From assembly GCA_947475245.1 (NCBI GenBank), contig CANJLW010000005.1, forward strand, positions 124,001 through 188,000: DNA of 64,000 nucleotides. Reading direction: 5' to 3'. A program made the translations under genes and the position numbers. Source of the DNA: Acetobacteraceae bacterium (lineage in GTDB: Bacteria > Pseudomonadota > Alphaproteobacteria > Acetobacterales > Acetobacteraceae). Every line of letters starts with the position of its first letter. Positions within the stretch are counted from its first letter, which is position 1. Below are positions 48,168 through 56,289 of this stretch, piece after piece. Below the pieces are notes generated by a model. The model saw only the letters and a list, made by a program, of their open reading frames with translations, did no database searches and had not been told where the DNA came from.

Positions 48168-49322
48168 ATGACCGACACAGACGACCTCGATGCCCTTTCC
48201 GACGACGCCTTTCGCCTGGTCGTGCGTCAGTGGATCGCCGAGAACTACCCGCCGGAAATCCGCAATCCGCTGAAGCGACTGCACTGGGAGGAAAGCAAAA
48301 GCTGGTACTTCAAGTTGGCCGAAAAAGGCTGGCTCTGTCCGGGCTGGCCGAAAGAGCACGGCGGCATGGGCCTCAGCACCGCTCGGCAGTTGATCATGCA
48401 GGACGAGTTCGAGCGGTACGGCTGTGCCCGTTTGATCGACCAGGGCGTGTTGATGATCGGCCCGCTGCTTCTCGCCCACGGTTCCGACGCGCAGCGGCGG
48501 GAGTTCCTGCCGAAAATCCTGACCGGCGAGCACATCTGGTGTCAGGGCTACAGTGAACCCAACGCCGGTTCCGACCTTGCATCCCTGCGCACCCGCGCCG
48601 AACCGGACGGCGATCATTACGTCATCAACGGCCAGAAAATCTGGACCTCGATGGCGATGGACGCCAACATGATCTACGTGCTGGCGCGCACGTCGAAAAC
48701 CGGCAAGCAGCAGGAAGGCATCAGCTTCTTCCTTGTGCCGATGGACACGCCCGGCATTACCGTGCGTCCGCTGATGACCCTCGACCTTAACGAGGAGTTC
48801 GCCGAAACCTTCTTTGACAACGTCCGCGTGCCCGCCGCCAATCTGGTCGGACTGCCGAACAAGGGCTGGAGCATGGCCAAGGCCCTGCTGGGCTTCGAGC
48901 GCATCTATGTCGGCTCTCCCAAACAGGCGTCCTACGCACTGGCGCGGATGCGCGAACTGGCCGAACGCATGGGCGTGTGGGACGACGACGACGTCCGCGC
49001 CAAGCATGACCTCCATCGCATGGATATCGCCTCACTGGCGGACCTGTACGAAACCTACCTCGCTCAGGTCCGGCGCGGCGAAGTGCCCGGCCCCGACGTT
49101 TCGATGTTGAAGATCTTCCAGACCGAGCTTTATCAGCGCATCACCGAGACGATGCTGGATATCGCCGGAGAGCACGGGGAAGCCATCGAACCGATGGAAG
49201 GCAACCGCGCGCTGAACCCCGCGGGCCTGTTTCTGCAAAGCCGGCCTTCGACGATCTATTCCGGGACCAACGAAATCCAGCGCAACATCCTGTCCAAGAA
49301 CGTGCTGGAAATGCCGAGCTGA
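48168..49322 (+). CDS. Acyl-CoA dehydrogenase-family protein
   Basis: The 384-residue protein has GLCPGWPKEHGGMGL-like (LCPGWPKEHGGMGLSTARQ) near residue 52 and the FAD region QGYSEPNAGSDLASLRT near 125. The C-terminal motif reads STIYSGTNEIQRNIL, where many ACADs have Y-E-G-T. Without that Glu the catalytic base may lie elsewhere, or in the partner subunit. The stop overlaps the start of a terminator hairpin. Confidence 0.9.
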   Translation: MTDTDDLDALSDDAFRLVVRQWIAENYPPEIRNPLKRLHWEESKSWYFKLAEKGWLCPGWPKEHGGMGLSTARQLIMQDEFERYGCARLIDQGVLMIGPLLLAHGSDAQRREFLPKILTGEHIWCQGYSEPNAGSDLASLRTRAEPDGDHYVINGQKIWTSMAMDANMIYVLARTSKTGKQQEGISFFLVPMDTPGITVRPLMTLDLNEEFAETFFDNVRVPAANLVGLPNKGWSMAKALLGFERIYVGSPKQASYALARMRELAERMGVWDDDDVRAKHDLHRMDIASLADLYETYLAQVRRGEVPGPDVSMLKIFQTELYQRITETMLDIAGEHGEAIEPMEGNRALNPAGLFLQSRPSTIYSGTNEIQRNILSKNVLEMPS

Positions 49323-49349
49323 CCGGCCTCTTTTGTTGAAGAGGCCGGT
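49322..49349. terminator. Bidirectional transcription terminator hairpin
   Basis: ACCGGCCTCTT at 49322-49332 pairs perfectly with AAGAGGCCGGT at 49339-49349, with a 6-nt loop TTGTTG. It lies between convergent genes (ACAD and the EthD-like gene), and each strand has U-rich or A-rich arms next to the loop. A shared terminator is likely. Confidence 0.75.
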
Positions 49350-49358
49350 GCGCGGGGA

Positions 49359-49991
49359 TCAGGCGGCGCGGACGTAGCGACGCGCGAGGATCCGCAGGTG
49401 ATCGCGGAAATGCGGGCGCAGCTTCGCGGTCCAGGGCGTTTGCGCGGCCGTTTTCCACGCCTCTCCCATCGTCACTTCGGGTGATTCGACGTGGTACAGC
49501 GCGGTATAGCGATGCGTGCCGGTCGTATCGCGGAACCGACGCGCGCAGATCGTGCCGGGCACCGCCGACAGCGCCGGAATATGCTCGTTATCGTACCAAT
49601 CGTTGAATTCCGCGTCGTGCGCGGGATCGACGTTCATCGTGTTCACCAGCAGGCCGCCGGCGCCGGCCTTGGGCACGAAATCGCCGGGGGTCGTCTGTTC
49701 CCCGTCGAACCGCAGCAGGCGCTGCGCGATCCGGCCCATGCGCTTGGACCACACCGACAGGTTCTCGTAAGCGATCGCCTTGTAGGGCGCGCTCTGCAAC
49801 ACCGCCAGGCTGTCGAGCTCGTACGTCGCCACCGCATGCTTCGGGTTGGCGACGCTGATCCAGCGCTCGCACACGCCGAAGCCCGGCACGCGCTCCCGCT
49901 CCGGCACGTGTTCCAGATCGTACCAGTCGTGAAACTCGTCTTCCTGCGCCTTCGAAAAATCGAACGCGACGATCAACGCCCCGTGTGCCAT
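49359..49991 (-). CDS. DUF4286/EthD-like dimeric alpha-beta barrel protein
   Basis: The 210-residue protein starts at the ATG at 49991 with GGAGGA 5 bases upstream; a second start at 50003 also exists. It has two copies of a motif: EFHDWYDLEHVPERERVPGF near residue 18 and EFNDWYDNEHIPALSAVPGT near 128. Each is the ferredoxin-like EthD/antibiotic-monooxygenase-type fold. Function is unknown. Confidence 0.75.
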   Translation of the reverse strand: MAHGALIVAFDFSKAQEDEFHDWYDLEHVPERERVPGFGVCERWISVANPKHAVATYELDSLAVLQSAPYKAIAYENLSVWSKRMGRIAQRLLRFDGEQTTPGDFVPKAGAGGLLVNTMNVDPAHDAEFNDWYDNEHIPALSAVPGTICARRFRDTTGTHRYTALYHVESPEVTMGEAWKTAAQTPWTAKLRPHFRDHLRILARRYVRAA

Positions 49992-50148
49992 CTGTTCCTC
50001 CATTGGGTACCGACCCCGATCCCCTGTTGCGGACCGGACGGTACATGCGTGGCGAGTATAGCCAACCCCCACGGCACGAACAGAGTCGCCTGGCGCGCCC
50101 GCTCCGCCTACAATGGCGTTAAGAACCCCCGACCGAGTCTCCCTGTCC

Positions 50149-50571
50149 ATGCTGCATCTGACCAAACTCGCCGTCGGCGTGCGCGACATCGACCATATCC
50201 GCGCGTTACAGGCCGAGCGGGCACGCACCAGCCCGCCGTTGCGGCACCGGACGCGTAATGCGCCGAGGCGTAAGGAAGAAGTGCTGGCCGGCGGGTCGAT
50301 CTACTGGGTCATCGGAGGGGCCACGATCGCGCGGCAACGTATCCTCGACATCGTCGACGATCAGCGCGAGGACAACTCCGCCTGCACCGGTCTGATCCTT
50401 GATCCCGAGATTGTGCCGGTCATCGGCCGCCCGACCAAACCGTTTCAGGGTTGGCGCTATCTGCAACCCGCCGACGCGCCGCCCGACCTGCCGGCGATGG
50501 GCGCGGCCGACGGACTCGACTCCCTGCCCCATGCCCTGCGGCGAGAATTGCGCGCGCTCTGCCTGATCTGA
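50149..50571 (+). CDS. DUF1489-family protein
   Basis: The 140-residue protein starts MLHLTKLAVGVRDIDHIRAL. GGSIYWVIGGATIARQRILDI and GLILDPEIVPVIGRPTKPFQGWRYL are well conserved in the alphaproteobacterial DUF1489 family. Its function is unknown. An upstream frame to 50113 exists but the family start is at 50149. Confidence 0.85.
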   Translation: MLHLTKLAVGVRDIDHIRALQAERARTSPPLRHRTRNAPRRKEEVLAGGSIYWVIGGATIARQRILDIVDDQREDNSACTGLILDPEIVPVIGRPTKPFQGWRYLQPADAPPDLPAMGAADGLDSLPHALRRELRALCLI

Positions 50572-50669
50572 TCCAGGCGGGATCCAGTCATCGTAAGATT
50601 ACATTTGCAACAAACATGCAAGCCTCTGTTGCGCGGTGCCCATGATCCGGTGCAAGTGACTCTCGCATC

Positions 50670-51932
50670 ATGAGCCACGTTCACATCATCGGCGCCGGTC
50701 TCGCCGGTCTGTCCGCCGCCATTGAGCTGACGGATGCGGGACGCCAGGTCACATTGTATGAGACCGGACCCGCCGCCGGCGGGCGCTGCCGTTCGTACTT
50801 CGACAAGGAACTCGACCTTACCATCGACAACGGCAACCATCTGCTGCTGTCGGGCAATCGGTCCGCCTTCGCCTATATCCGCAAGATCGGCGCGCTCGAC
50901 CTTATGGCCGGGCCCAATCGACCGCTGTTCCCCTTCGCCGACCTGAAGACCGGAGAGCGCTGGTCCGTACGCCCCAACAAGGGCCGCATCCCCTGGTGGG
51001 TGTTCAGTAAAGCCCGCCGCGTGCCCGGCACCAAGCTGTCGGATTACCGCGAACTCGCGGCTATTGCCCGGATCAAGGACGACACCGTCGTCGGCGAAAG
51101 CATGCGCCGCGGCCGTCTCTACTGGAAGCTGCTCGAACCCCTGTCCATCGCCGCGCTCAACACGCGCCCGCAGGCCGGTCTTGCCCGTCTCCTCGGTGCC
51201 GTCATGCGCGAGACCCTGTTGCGCGGCGGCAAGGCGTGCATCCCCAGCTTCCCCGCCGAAGGCTTGTCGGAGGCGCTGATCGATCCGGCCATCAAGCTGC
51301 TGACGGAGCGCGGGGCAACCGTCCATTTCAACCGCCGCGTCTCCGCCCTGACCCTGTCCAACGACCGCGTCAACGCCATCCATACCGGCGACACCGCCAT
51401 CCCCATTCCCGCCGGCGACAGCGTCGTGCTCGCCGTGCCGCCCTGGGTCGCCGCCGATCTGCTGCCCGGCCTGGTCGCGCCCGACGCGTTCGAGGCCATC
51501 GTCAACCTCCACTTCAAGATCGACGTGGTGCCGGAGGGCGATGTCGCGGAAACCGGCTTTCTGGGCGTCATCGACGGCACGGCGGAGTGGATCTTCATCA
51601 AGCCGGGCTATGTCTCCATCACCATCAGCGCCGCCAACGGCATCGTCGACGACCCGTCGCGGGCGATTGCCGCGACCGTCTGGCCCAATGTGCGCGCCGC
51701 GCTGAACCTGCCGGGCTCCCCGGACGCGGCCCTGCCGCCGTTTCGTGTCATCAAGGAAAAGCGCGCGACCTTCGCCGCCACCGCGGTGCAGGAACTGCGC
51801 CGTCCGCCGGCGCGCACGGACTGGCTGAACCTTGCCTTGGCCGGGGATTGGACACGCACCGGCTTGCCCGCGACGATCGAAGGTGCGATCAGGTCCGGAG
51901 TAACCGCCGCGAAGGCGATCCTTTCCGCCTGA
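50670..51932 (+). CDS. hpnE: Hydroxysqualene dehydroxylase
   Basis: The 420-residue FAD-dependent enzyme starts MSHVHIIGAGLAGLSAAIEL, with the dinucleotide-binding GxGxxG. YETGPAAGGRCRSYFDKE follows, then DNGNHLLLSGN; the C-terminal AGDWTRTGLPATIEGAIRSG is the FAD-contacting motif. HpnE reduces hydroxysqualene to squalene. Its usual partners hpnC and hpnD are absent, but shc follows after 23 bp. Confidence 0.93.
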   Translation: MSHVHIIGAGLAGLSAAIELTDAGRQVTLYETGPAAGGRCRSYFDKELDLTIDNGNHLLLSGNRSAFAYIRKIGALDLMAGPNRPLFPFADLKTGERWSVRPNKGRIPWWVFSKARRVPGTKLSDYRELAAIARIKDDTVVGESMRRGRLYWKLLEPLSIAALNTRPQAGLARLLGAVMRETLLRGGKACIPSFPAEGLSEALIDPAIKLLTERGATVHFNRRVSALTLSNDRVNAIHTGDTAIPIPAGDSVVLAVPPWVAADLLPGLVAPDAFEAIVNLHFKIDVVPEGDVAETGFLGVIDGTAEWIFIKPGYVSITISAANGIVDDPSRAIAATVWPNVRAALNLPGSPDAALPPFRVIKEKRATFAATAVQELRRPPARTDWLNLALAGDWTRTGLPATIEGAIRSGVTAAKAILSA

Positions 51933-51955
51933 CGCGACGCACACGATCGACGGAC

Positions 51956-53896
51956 ATGAACGCAAACGCCTCTCTCGCCCCCGCTTTCGCCGATGAAGTC
52001 CTGCAACGCTCCGTCACCGCCGCGGCCGACGCGCTGACGCGCCTGCGCAAGCCGGACGGTCATTGGGTGTTCGAACTCGAAGCCGACGCCACGATCCCCG
52101 CCGAATACGTCCTGCTCGAACACTTCCTCGACCGTATCGACGCGCCGTTGCAGGCGAAGATCGGCGTCTATCTGCGCTCCATCCAGGGGGAGCACGGGGG
52201 CTGGCCGCTGTTCCATGACGGGGCGTTCAACCTGTCGGCCACCGTCAAGGCCTACTTCGCGCTGAAGGCGATCGGCGACGATCCGGACGCGCCGCATATG
52301 CGCAGGGCGCGCGAGGCAACGCTCGCGGCCGGCGGGGCGGAACGGGCCAACGTCTTCACCCGTGCCCAACTCGCCTTGTTCGGCCAGGTCCCCTGGCGCG
52401 CGGTGCCGGTCATGCCGATCGAGATCATGCACCTGCCGCTATGGTTTCCGTTCCACCTGTCCAAGGTTTCGTACTGGTCGCGCACCGTCATCGTTCCGCT
52501 GCTGGTGCTGATGGCGAAGCGCCCGATTGCCCGCAATCCCCGCAACATCCGCATCGACGAGTTGTTCCGCACCCCGCCGGATCAGGTGCGCGACTACATC
52601 CGCGGCCCCTTCCCGTCGGCCTGGGGCCGGTTCTTCAAGGTCGTCGATTCCGTCCTGCGCCGCCTTGAACCCCTGTTCCCCGCCCGCGCCCGCCAAAGCG
52701 CCGTCGACAAGGCCGTGGCCTTCGTCGGCGAACGCCTGAACGGGGATGACGGTCTGGGCGGCATTTACCCCGCCATCGCCAACAGCGTCATGATGTACGA
52801 CGTGTTGGGCCATGCCCCCGACCACCCCGACGCCGCCATCGCCTGGGCCGCCGTGCGCAAGCTGTTGGTCGTGACGGAGGACCGCGCCTATTGCCAGCCC
52901 TGCCTGTCCCCGGTCTGGGACACCGGCCTCGCCGGGCATGCGATGGCGGAGGCCGGGGTCGATGTCGCCGAACCCTGCGCCTGGCTGATGGGCAAGCACG
53001 TGACCGAGCGCTCGGGAGACTGGGCCGTGCGCCGCCCCGACCTGCGTCCGGGCGGCTGGGCGTTCCAGTACGAGAACCCGCACTACCCGGACGTGGACGA
53101 CACCGCCGTCGTCGGTATGTTATTACACCGTAATGGAGACCCCGCCCACGCCGACGCGATCGCCCGCGCGCGCGAATGGATCGTCGGCATGCAATCGTCC
53201 GGCGGCGGCAGGCTCGACGGCGGTTGGGGCGCGTTCGAGCCTGAAAACACGCACCTTTATCTGAACCACATCCCCTTTGCCGACCACGGCGCGTTGTTGG
53301 ATCCACCGACCTCGGATGTTACCGCCCGCTGCGTGTCGTTCCTTGCGCAGATCGGCATGGCGGCGGACGACCCGGTGATGGCGCGCGCGCTGGCCTTCCT
53401 GCGGCGGGAGCAGGAACCCACCGGTGCGTGGTTCGGCCGTTGGGGCACGAATTATATCTACGGCACCTGGTCTGTGCTGTGCGCGTTGAACGCCGTCGGC
53501 GTCCCCCCCACCGACCCCGCGGTGGCGCGCGCGGTGGCGTGGCTGGCATCGGTGCAGCGCCCCGACGGCGGTTGGGGCGAGGACGAGGAATCCTACGCCG
53601 ACGCTCCGCCGGGAGAGTACAAGGTCAGCACGCCGAGCCAGACGGCTTGGGCTGTTTTGGGGCTGATGGCGGCGGGGGCGGCGGATCACCCGGCCGTCGC
53701 GCGCGGCATCGCCTGGCTGACCGGCCGGCAGCGCCCGGACGGGGAATGGATCGAGAAGCCTTACACCGCCGTTGGGTTCCCCAAGGTTTTCTACCTGCGT
53801 TACCACGGGTATCGGCTGTATTTCCCTCTGCTGGCCGTGGCGCGCTATCGGAACCTGATGCGCGGCAACACGAAGGCGGTCGGCTACGGGTTCTGA
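51956..53896 (+). CDS. shc: Squalene-hopene cyclase
   Basis: The 646-residue prenyltransferase-fold enzyme has the catalytic DVDD motif at residues 379-382, and several QW-type repeats such as GRWGTNYIYGTWSVLCAL and QRPDGGWGEDEES near 500-560. It cyclises squalene into hopene for hopanoid membrane lipids. The start at 51956 was chosen over the long upstream frame, which overlaps hpnE. It is coupled with hpnE. Confidence 0.97.
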   Translation: MNANASLAPAFADEVLQRSVTAAADALTRLRKPDGHWVFELEADATIPAEYVLLEHFLDRIDAPLQAKIGVYLRSIQGEHGGWPLFHDGAFNLSATVKAYFALKAIGDDPDAPHMRRAREATLAAGGAERANVFTRAQLALFGQVPWRAVPVMPIEIMHLPLWFPFHLSKVSYWSRTVIVPLLVLMAKRPIARNPRNIRIDELFRTPPDQVRDYIRGPFPSAWGRFFKVVDSVLRRLEPLFPARARQSAVDKAVAFVGERLNGDDGLGGIYPAIANSVMMYDVLGHAPDHPDAAIAWAAVRKLLVVTEDRAYCQPCLSPVWDTGLAGHAMAEAGVDVAEPCAWLMGKHVTERSGDWAVRRPDLRPGGWAFQYENPHYPDVDDTAVVGMLLHRNGDPAHADAIARAREWIVGMQSSGGGRLDGGWGAFEPENTHLYLNHIPFADHGALLDPPTSDVTARCVSFLAQIGMAADDPVMARALAFLRREQEPTGAWFGRWGTNYIYGTWSVLCALNAVGVPPTDPAVARAVAWLASVQRPDGGWGEDEESYADAPPGEYKVSTPSQTAWAVLGLMAAGAADHPAVARGIAWLTGRQRPDGEWIEKPYTAVGFPKVFYLRYHGYRLYFPLLAVARYRNLMRGNTKAVGYGF

Positions 53897-53981
53897 GCCG
53901 GTAGGCTCTGATGGCGGCGGTTGGGCGGGTGTGCCGAAGGCTTGGCCGGTCATGGGCGATCGTTCCCGCGGTTTGGTCGGG

Positions 53982-55260
53982 TTCTCAGGGCGCAAGGGGT
54001 TTTTCCGTCGGATTGGTGGGCGAGCGCTTGGCTCCGTGGAACTTCGGTGCGCCCCAAAGCGCCTGCGTTCGGCACCGGGCGGCGGGGTGTTCTCTGGCTG
54101 CATGGGGTCTTTGTTGTCGGATTTCCTGGCCGCGCGGCTCCGGCGGGGGCGGGTTGGGCGACATTGTTTGTTGGGGCGTTGCACGGAGTGGGCGCGGCGT
54201 TTCTCGGAGCCTGCTGGGCGGGCAGCGGTGCGCTCAGGGTGCATGGGGTGCTTCCGTCGGATTGGTGGGCGAGCGCTTGGTTCCGTGGAACTCCGTGTGA
54301 ACACCGTGTAACTCCCAGCAAACCAAAGCACCTGCGTTCGCCACCGGGCGGTGGGGTGTTCTCTGGGCGTATGGGGGGTCTTTGTTGTCGGGTTTCCTGT
54401 CCACGCGGCTCCGGCGGGGGTGGGTTGGGTGACATTGTTTGCTGGGGAGTTGCACGGAGTGGGCGCGGAGTTTCTCGGAGCCTGCTGGGCGGGCGGCGGT
54501 GCGCTCAGGGTGCATGGGGTGCTTCCGTCGGATTGTTGGGCAATCGCTTGCCTCCGTGGAACTTCGGTGCGCCCCGAAGCGCCTGCGTTCGGCACCGGGC
54601 GTTGGGGTGTTCTCTGGGCGTATGGGGTCTTTGTTGTCGGATTTCCGATCCACGCGGCTCCGGCGGGGGCGGGTTGGGCGACATTGGTTGCTGGGGAGTT
54701 GCTCGGAGTTGGCGCGGCGTTTCTCGGAGCCTGCTGGACACGCAGAGGTGCGCTCAGGGTGCATGGGGTGCTTCCGTCGGATTGGTGGGTGAGCGCTTGG
54801 CTCCGCGGAACTCCGTGTGAACACCGTGTAACTCCCAGCAATCCAAAGCGCCTGCGTTTGGCACCGGGCGGTGGGGTGTTCTCTGGGTGCATGGGGTCTT
54901 TGTTGTCGGATTTCCTGGCCACGCGGCTCCGGCGGGGGCGGGTTGGGCGACATTGTTTGCTGGGGAGTTCCACGGAGTGGGCGCGGAGTTTCTCGGAGCC
55001 TGCTGGACGGGCAGCGGTGCGCTCAGGGTGCATGGGGTGCTTCCGTCGGATTCGTGTTCCGCGCGGGGGTGAGCGCTTGGCTCCGCGGAATGCCGAGCAA
55101 ACAGGGTGCGACGCCGCGCATGGCGAAGCGCCTGCGCTCGGTATCGGGCGCTGGGGTGTTGCCTCGGGTCCGAAAGCCGCGCGCTCCGTGGGTTGGGTGG
55201 CGGCGCGGCTGGGGCCTCGGCTTTGGCGGTTCCTCTGGGCGCATAGGGTCTTGTCGCGCG
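53982..55260. repeat. Tandem array of alternating 249/270-bp units, noncoding
   Basis: Four units start with CGCTCAGGG-type boundaries at 53982, 54231, 54502 and 54751, with a degenerate fifth at 55020. Spacings are 249, 271, 249 and 269 bp. Units 1 and 3 have TTCGGTGCGCCCC after GGAAC; units 2 and 4 carry CCGTGTGAACACCGTGTAAC plus about 20 extra bases, and GCGGAG instead of GCGGCG later. So the true period is a dimer of about 520 bp. The plus strand is strongly G-rich and each unit holds GGCGGGGGCGGGTTGGG-like runs. Long reading frames exist, but the frame changes between units, so coding is unlikely. The flanks 53897-53981 and 55261-55557 hold no recognisable gene. Confidence 0.85.
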
Positions 55261-55557
55261 ATCCGGCCTCGGGCGCGGGACTGGCGGCGGCGCATGCCCA
55301 GCCGTCGCTTGCCGGCTGTCGCGGTGTAACGGGGGACGCTGAGTCCTGTGTCGATCTACGGCCATCCGACCGTACTACGCATTTCCGGACTCCGCGCCAA
55401 TCGTAACGTGCGGGTCGGCGCCGCCTTGTCGCGCGGTTCGGGCGGGAAGCCCGATGCGATCGCCTCCCGTTGCTCTTTTCCCCGGTCGGGAAGCATGGTC
55501 AATTCCCTGCCCCGACGGGTGCTCGGCCTGAGACGCCCAGGGTAAGGAGAAAACACC

Positions 55558-55935
55558 ATGTACAGCCATCTCACGATCGGGAGCAACGATATCCCCCGGT
55601 CCAAAGCCTTCTACGACGCCCTGATGGCCACGTTGGGCGGCAAGCCCGGCACCGTCGATCAGCGCGGCTGGGTCATCTATTCGCATAATGGGGGGCTGCT
55701 GATCGTACTGCCGCCGATCGACGGCAAGCCGGCCACGCATGCCAATGGCGGCACCATCGGCTTTAAGATGGACAGCGCGGAACAGACCAAGGCGTGGCAC
55801 GACGCGGGCGTCGCCAATGGCGGCACTTCGATCGAGGAACCGCCGGGCGTGCGCCCCAGCGGCCTGTTCCTGGCCTATCTGCGCGATCCCGACGGCAACA
55901 AGCTGTGCGGCCTGTATCGCGCGCCGAAGGCCTGA
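55558..55935 (+). CDS. VOC (glyoxalase/dioxygenase fold) family protein
   Basis: The 125-residue protein has the first metal His of the VOC fold in YSHLTIGSNDIPRSKAFYDAL. FLAYLRDPDGNKLCGLYR near the end includes the usual D-P-D-G-N motif, though the last metal Glu is not clearly in place. AAGGAGA supports the start. The end meets the truncated Avd gene on the other strand, with a one-base gap. Confidence 0.88.
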   Translation: MYSHLTIGSNDIPRSKAFYDALMATLGGKPGTVDQRGWVIYSHNGGLLIVLPPIDGKPATHANGGTIGFKMDSAEQTKAWHDAGVANGGTSIEEPPGVRPSGLFLAYLRDPDGNKLCGLYRAPKA

Positions 55936-56190
55936 TCAGACTGCGTCAGGGCTGCCGGTTACGGCGGCCCTGATTGGCGGGCCGCCTTGCGTGCAGGTGG
56001 CCGCGATCAGCGCATCCATCACATCCAACGCCGTCGTTTGGATCCGGTCGCCCAGTGTGAAGCGATGCCCACGTGGGAATCGTTCGATCTTAGGTGTCAG
56101 CCACGCCAGAAATTCGAACATCAGTTCCAAGGCCGGCCCGGTCTGCCGCGCGTTGTCCGCCCTGTGGGTTGTGTCTACCGAGTCGCTCAT
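55936..56190 (-). CDS. avd: Truncated DGR accessory protein Avd (four-helix bundle)
   Basis: The 84-residue protein has, at residues 24-63, MFEFLAWLTPKIERFPRGHR then FTLGDRIQTTALDVMDALI. This is the helix-1/helix-2 signature of Avd and related four-helix-bundle proteins of diversity-generating retroelements. Full Avd is about 110-130 residues with two further helices rich in L-R/D contacts. Here the frame stops 20 residues later, in unrelated sequence next to the VOC gene. There is no Shine-Dalgarno sequence; a TATATA palindrome lies 2 bp upstream. Avd helps the RT/template-RNA complex, so a half protein would probably not work. A member of the 23S-IVS four-helix family is the alternative. 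Confidence 0.75.
   Translation of the reverse strand: MSDSVDTTHRADNARQTGPALELMFEFLAWLTPKIERFPRGHRFTLGDRIQTTALDVMDALIAATCTQGGPPIRAAVTGSPDAV
55947..55972. terminator. 26-nt hairpin (11-bp stem, GTTA loop) at the Avd/VOC junction
   Basis: CAGGGCTGCCG at 55947-55957 pairs with CGGCGGCCCTG at 55962-55972, with one G-T wobble and a 4-nt loop. It overlaps the last codons of the avd frame and follows the VOC stop by 11 bp. It lacks a U-tract. It may act as a terminator for the convergent genes, or be a leftover of the lost DGR region. Confidence 0.5.
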
Positions 56191-56192
56191 GC

Positions 56193-56222
56193 GCTATATA
56201 TAGCAAAATGCGCGCTGCGCGC
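56193..56222. promoter_or_regulatory. Two adjacent palindromes upstream of avd
   Basis: GCTATATATAGC at 56193-56204 is a perfect 12-bp palindrome, and GCGCGC-T-GCGCGC at 56210-56222 is a second. They abut the 26-nt hairpin at 56222-56247. On the minus strand they lie between the target stop and the avd ATG. They could be a promoter/operator or part of a DGR target-recognition structure. Confidence 0.45.
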
Positions 56223-56247
56223 CAAAGGGAGGCAAGCCCCCCTTTGG
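56222..56247 (-). other. Hairpin downstream of the DGR variable region
   Basis: CCAAAGGGAGG at 56222-56232 pairs with CCCCCCTTTGG at 56237-56247 across a 4-nt loop, 11 bp with one G-T wobble. It lies 43 bp past the stop of the target gene. In characterised DGRs a GC-rich stem with a 4-nt loop just 3' of the variable region aids retrohoming at that site. The geometry matches; function here is inferred, and a simple terminator is possible. Confidence 0.5.
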
Positions 56248-56289
56248 ATACAACCCAAAAGGTAAGGAGGCTAGGACGTAGGGGGCAAT

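Noticed and set aside
53123..55033. 636-codon minus-strand reading frame across the repeat array and the end of shc
   Set aside because: It translates neighbouring repeat units in different frames, has low-complexity Pro/Arg/Thr-rich content and overlaps shc antisense, so it is a by-product of GC-rich repeated DNA.
53982..55260. CRISPR array
   Set aside because: Units are about 250-270 bp and nearly identical throughout, without the short repeat/unique spacer pattern, and no cas genes are nearby.
53921..55406. Plus-strand reading frames of 299 and 351 codons in the repeat array
   Set aside because: The unit frame is not preserved between copies, there is no clear ribosome binding site and no known family.
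53897..55557. DGR template repeat or reverse transcriptase near the target
   Set aside because: By eye no near-copy of the VR and no RT motif (Y-x-D-D type) is found between 53.9 and 64 kb; a computed search would be needed to be certain.
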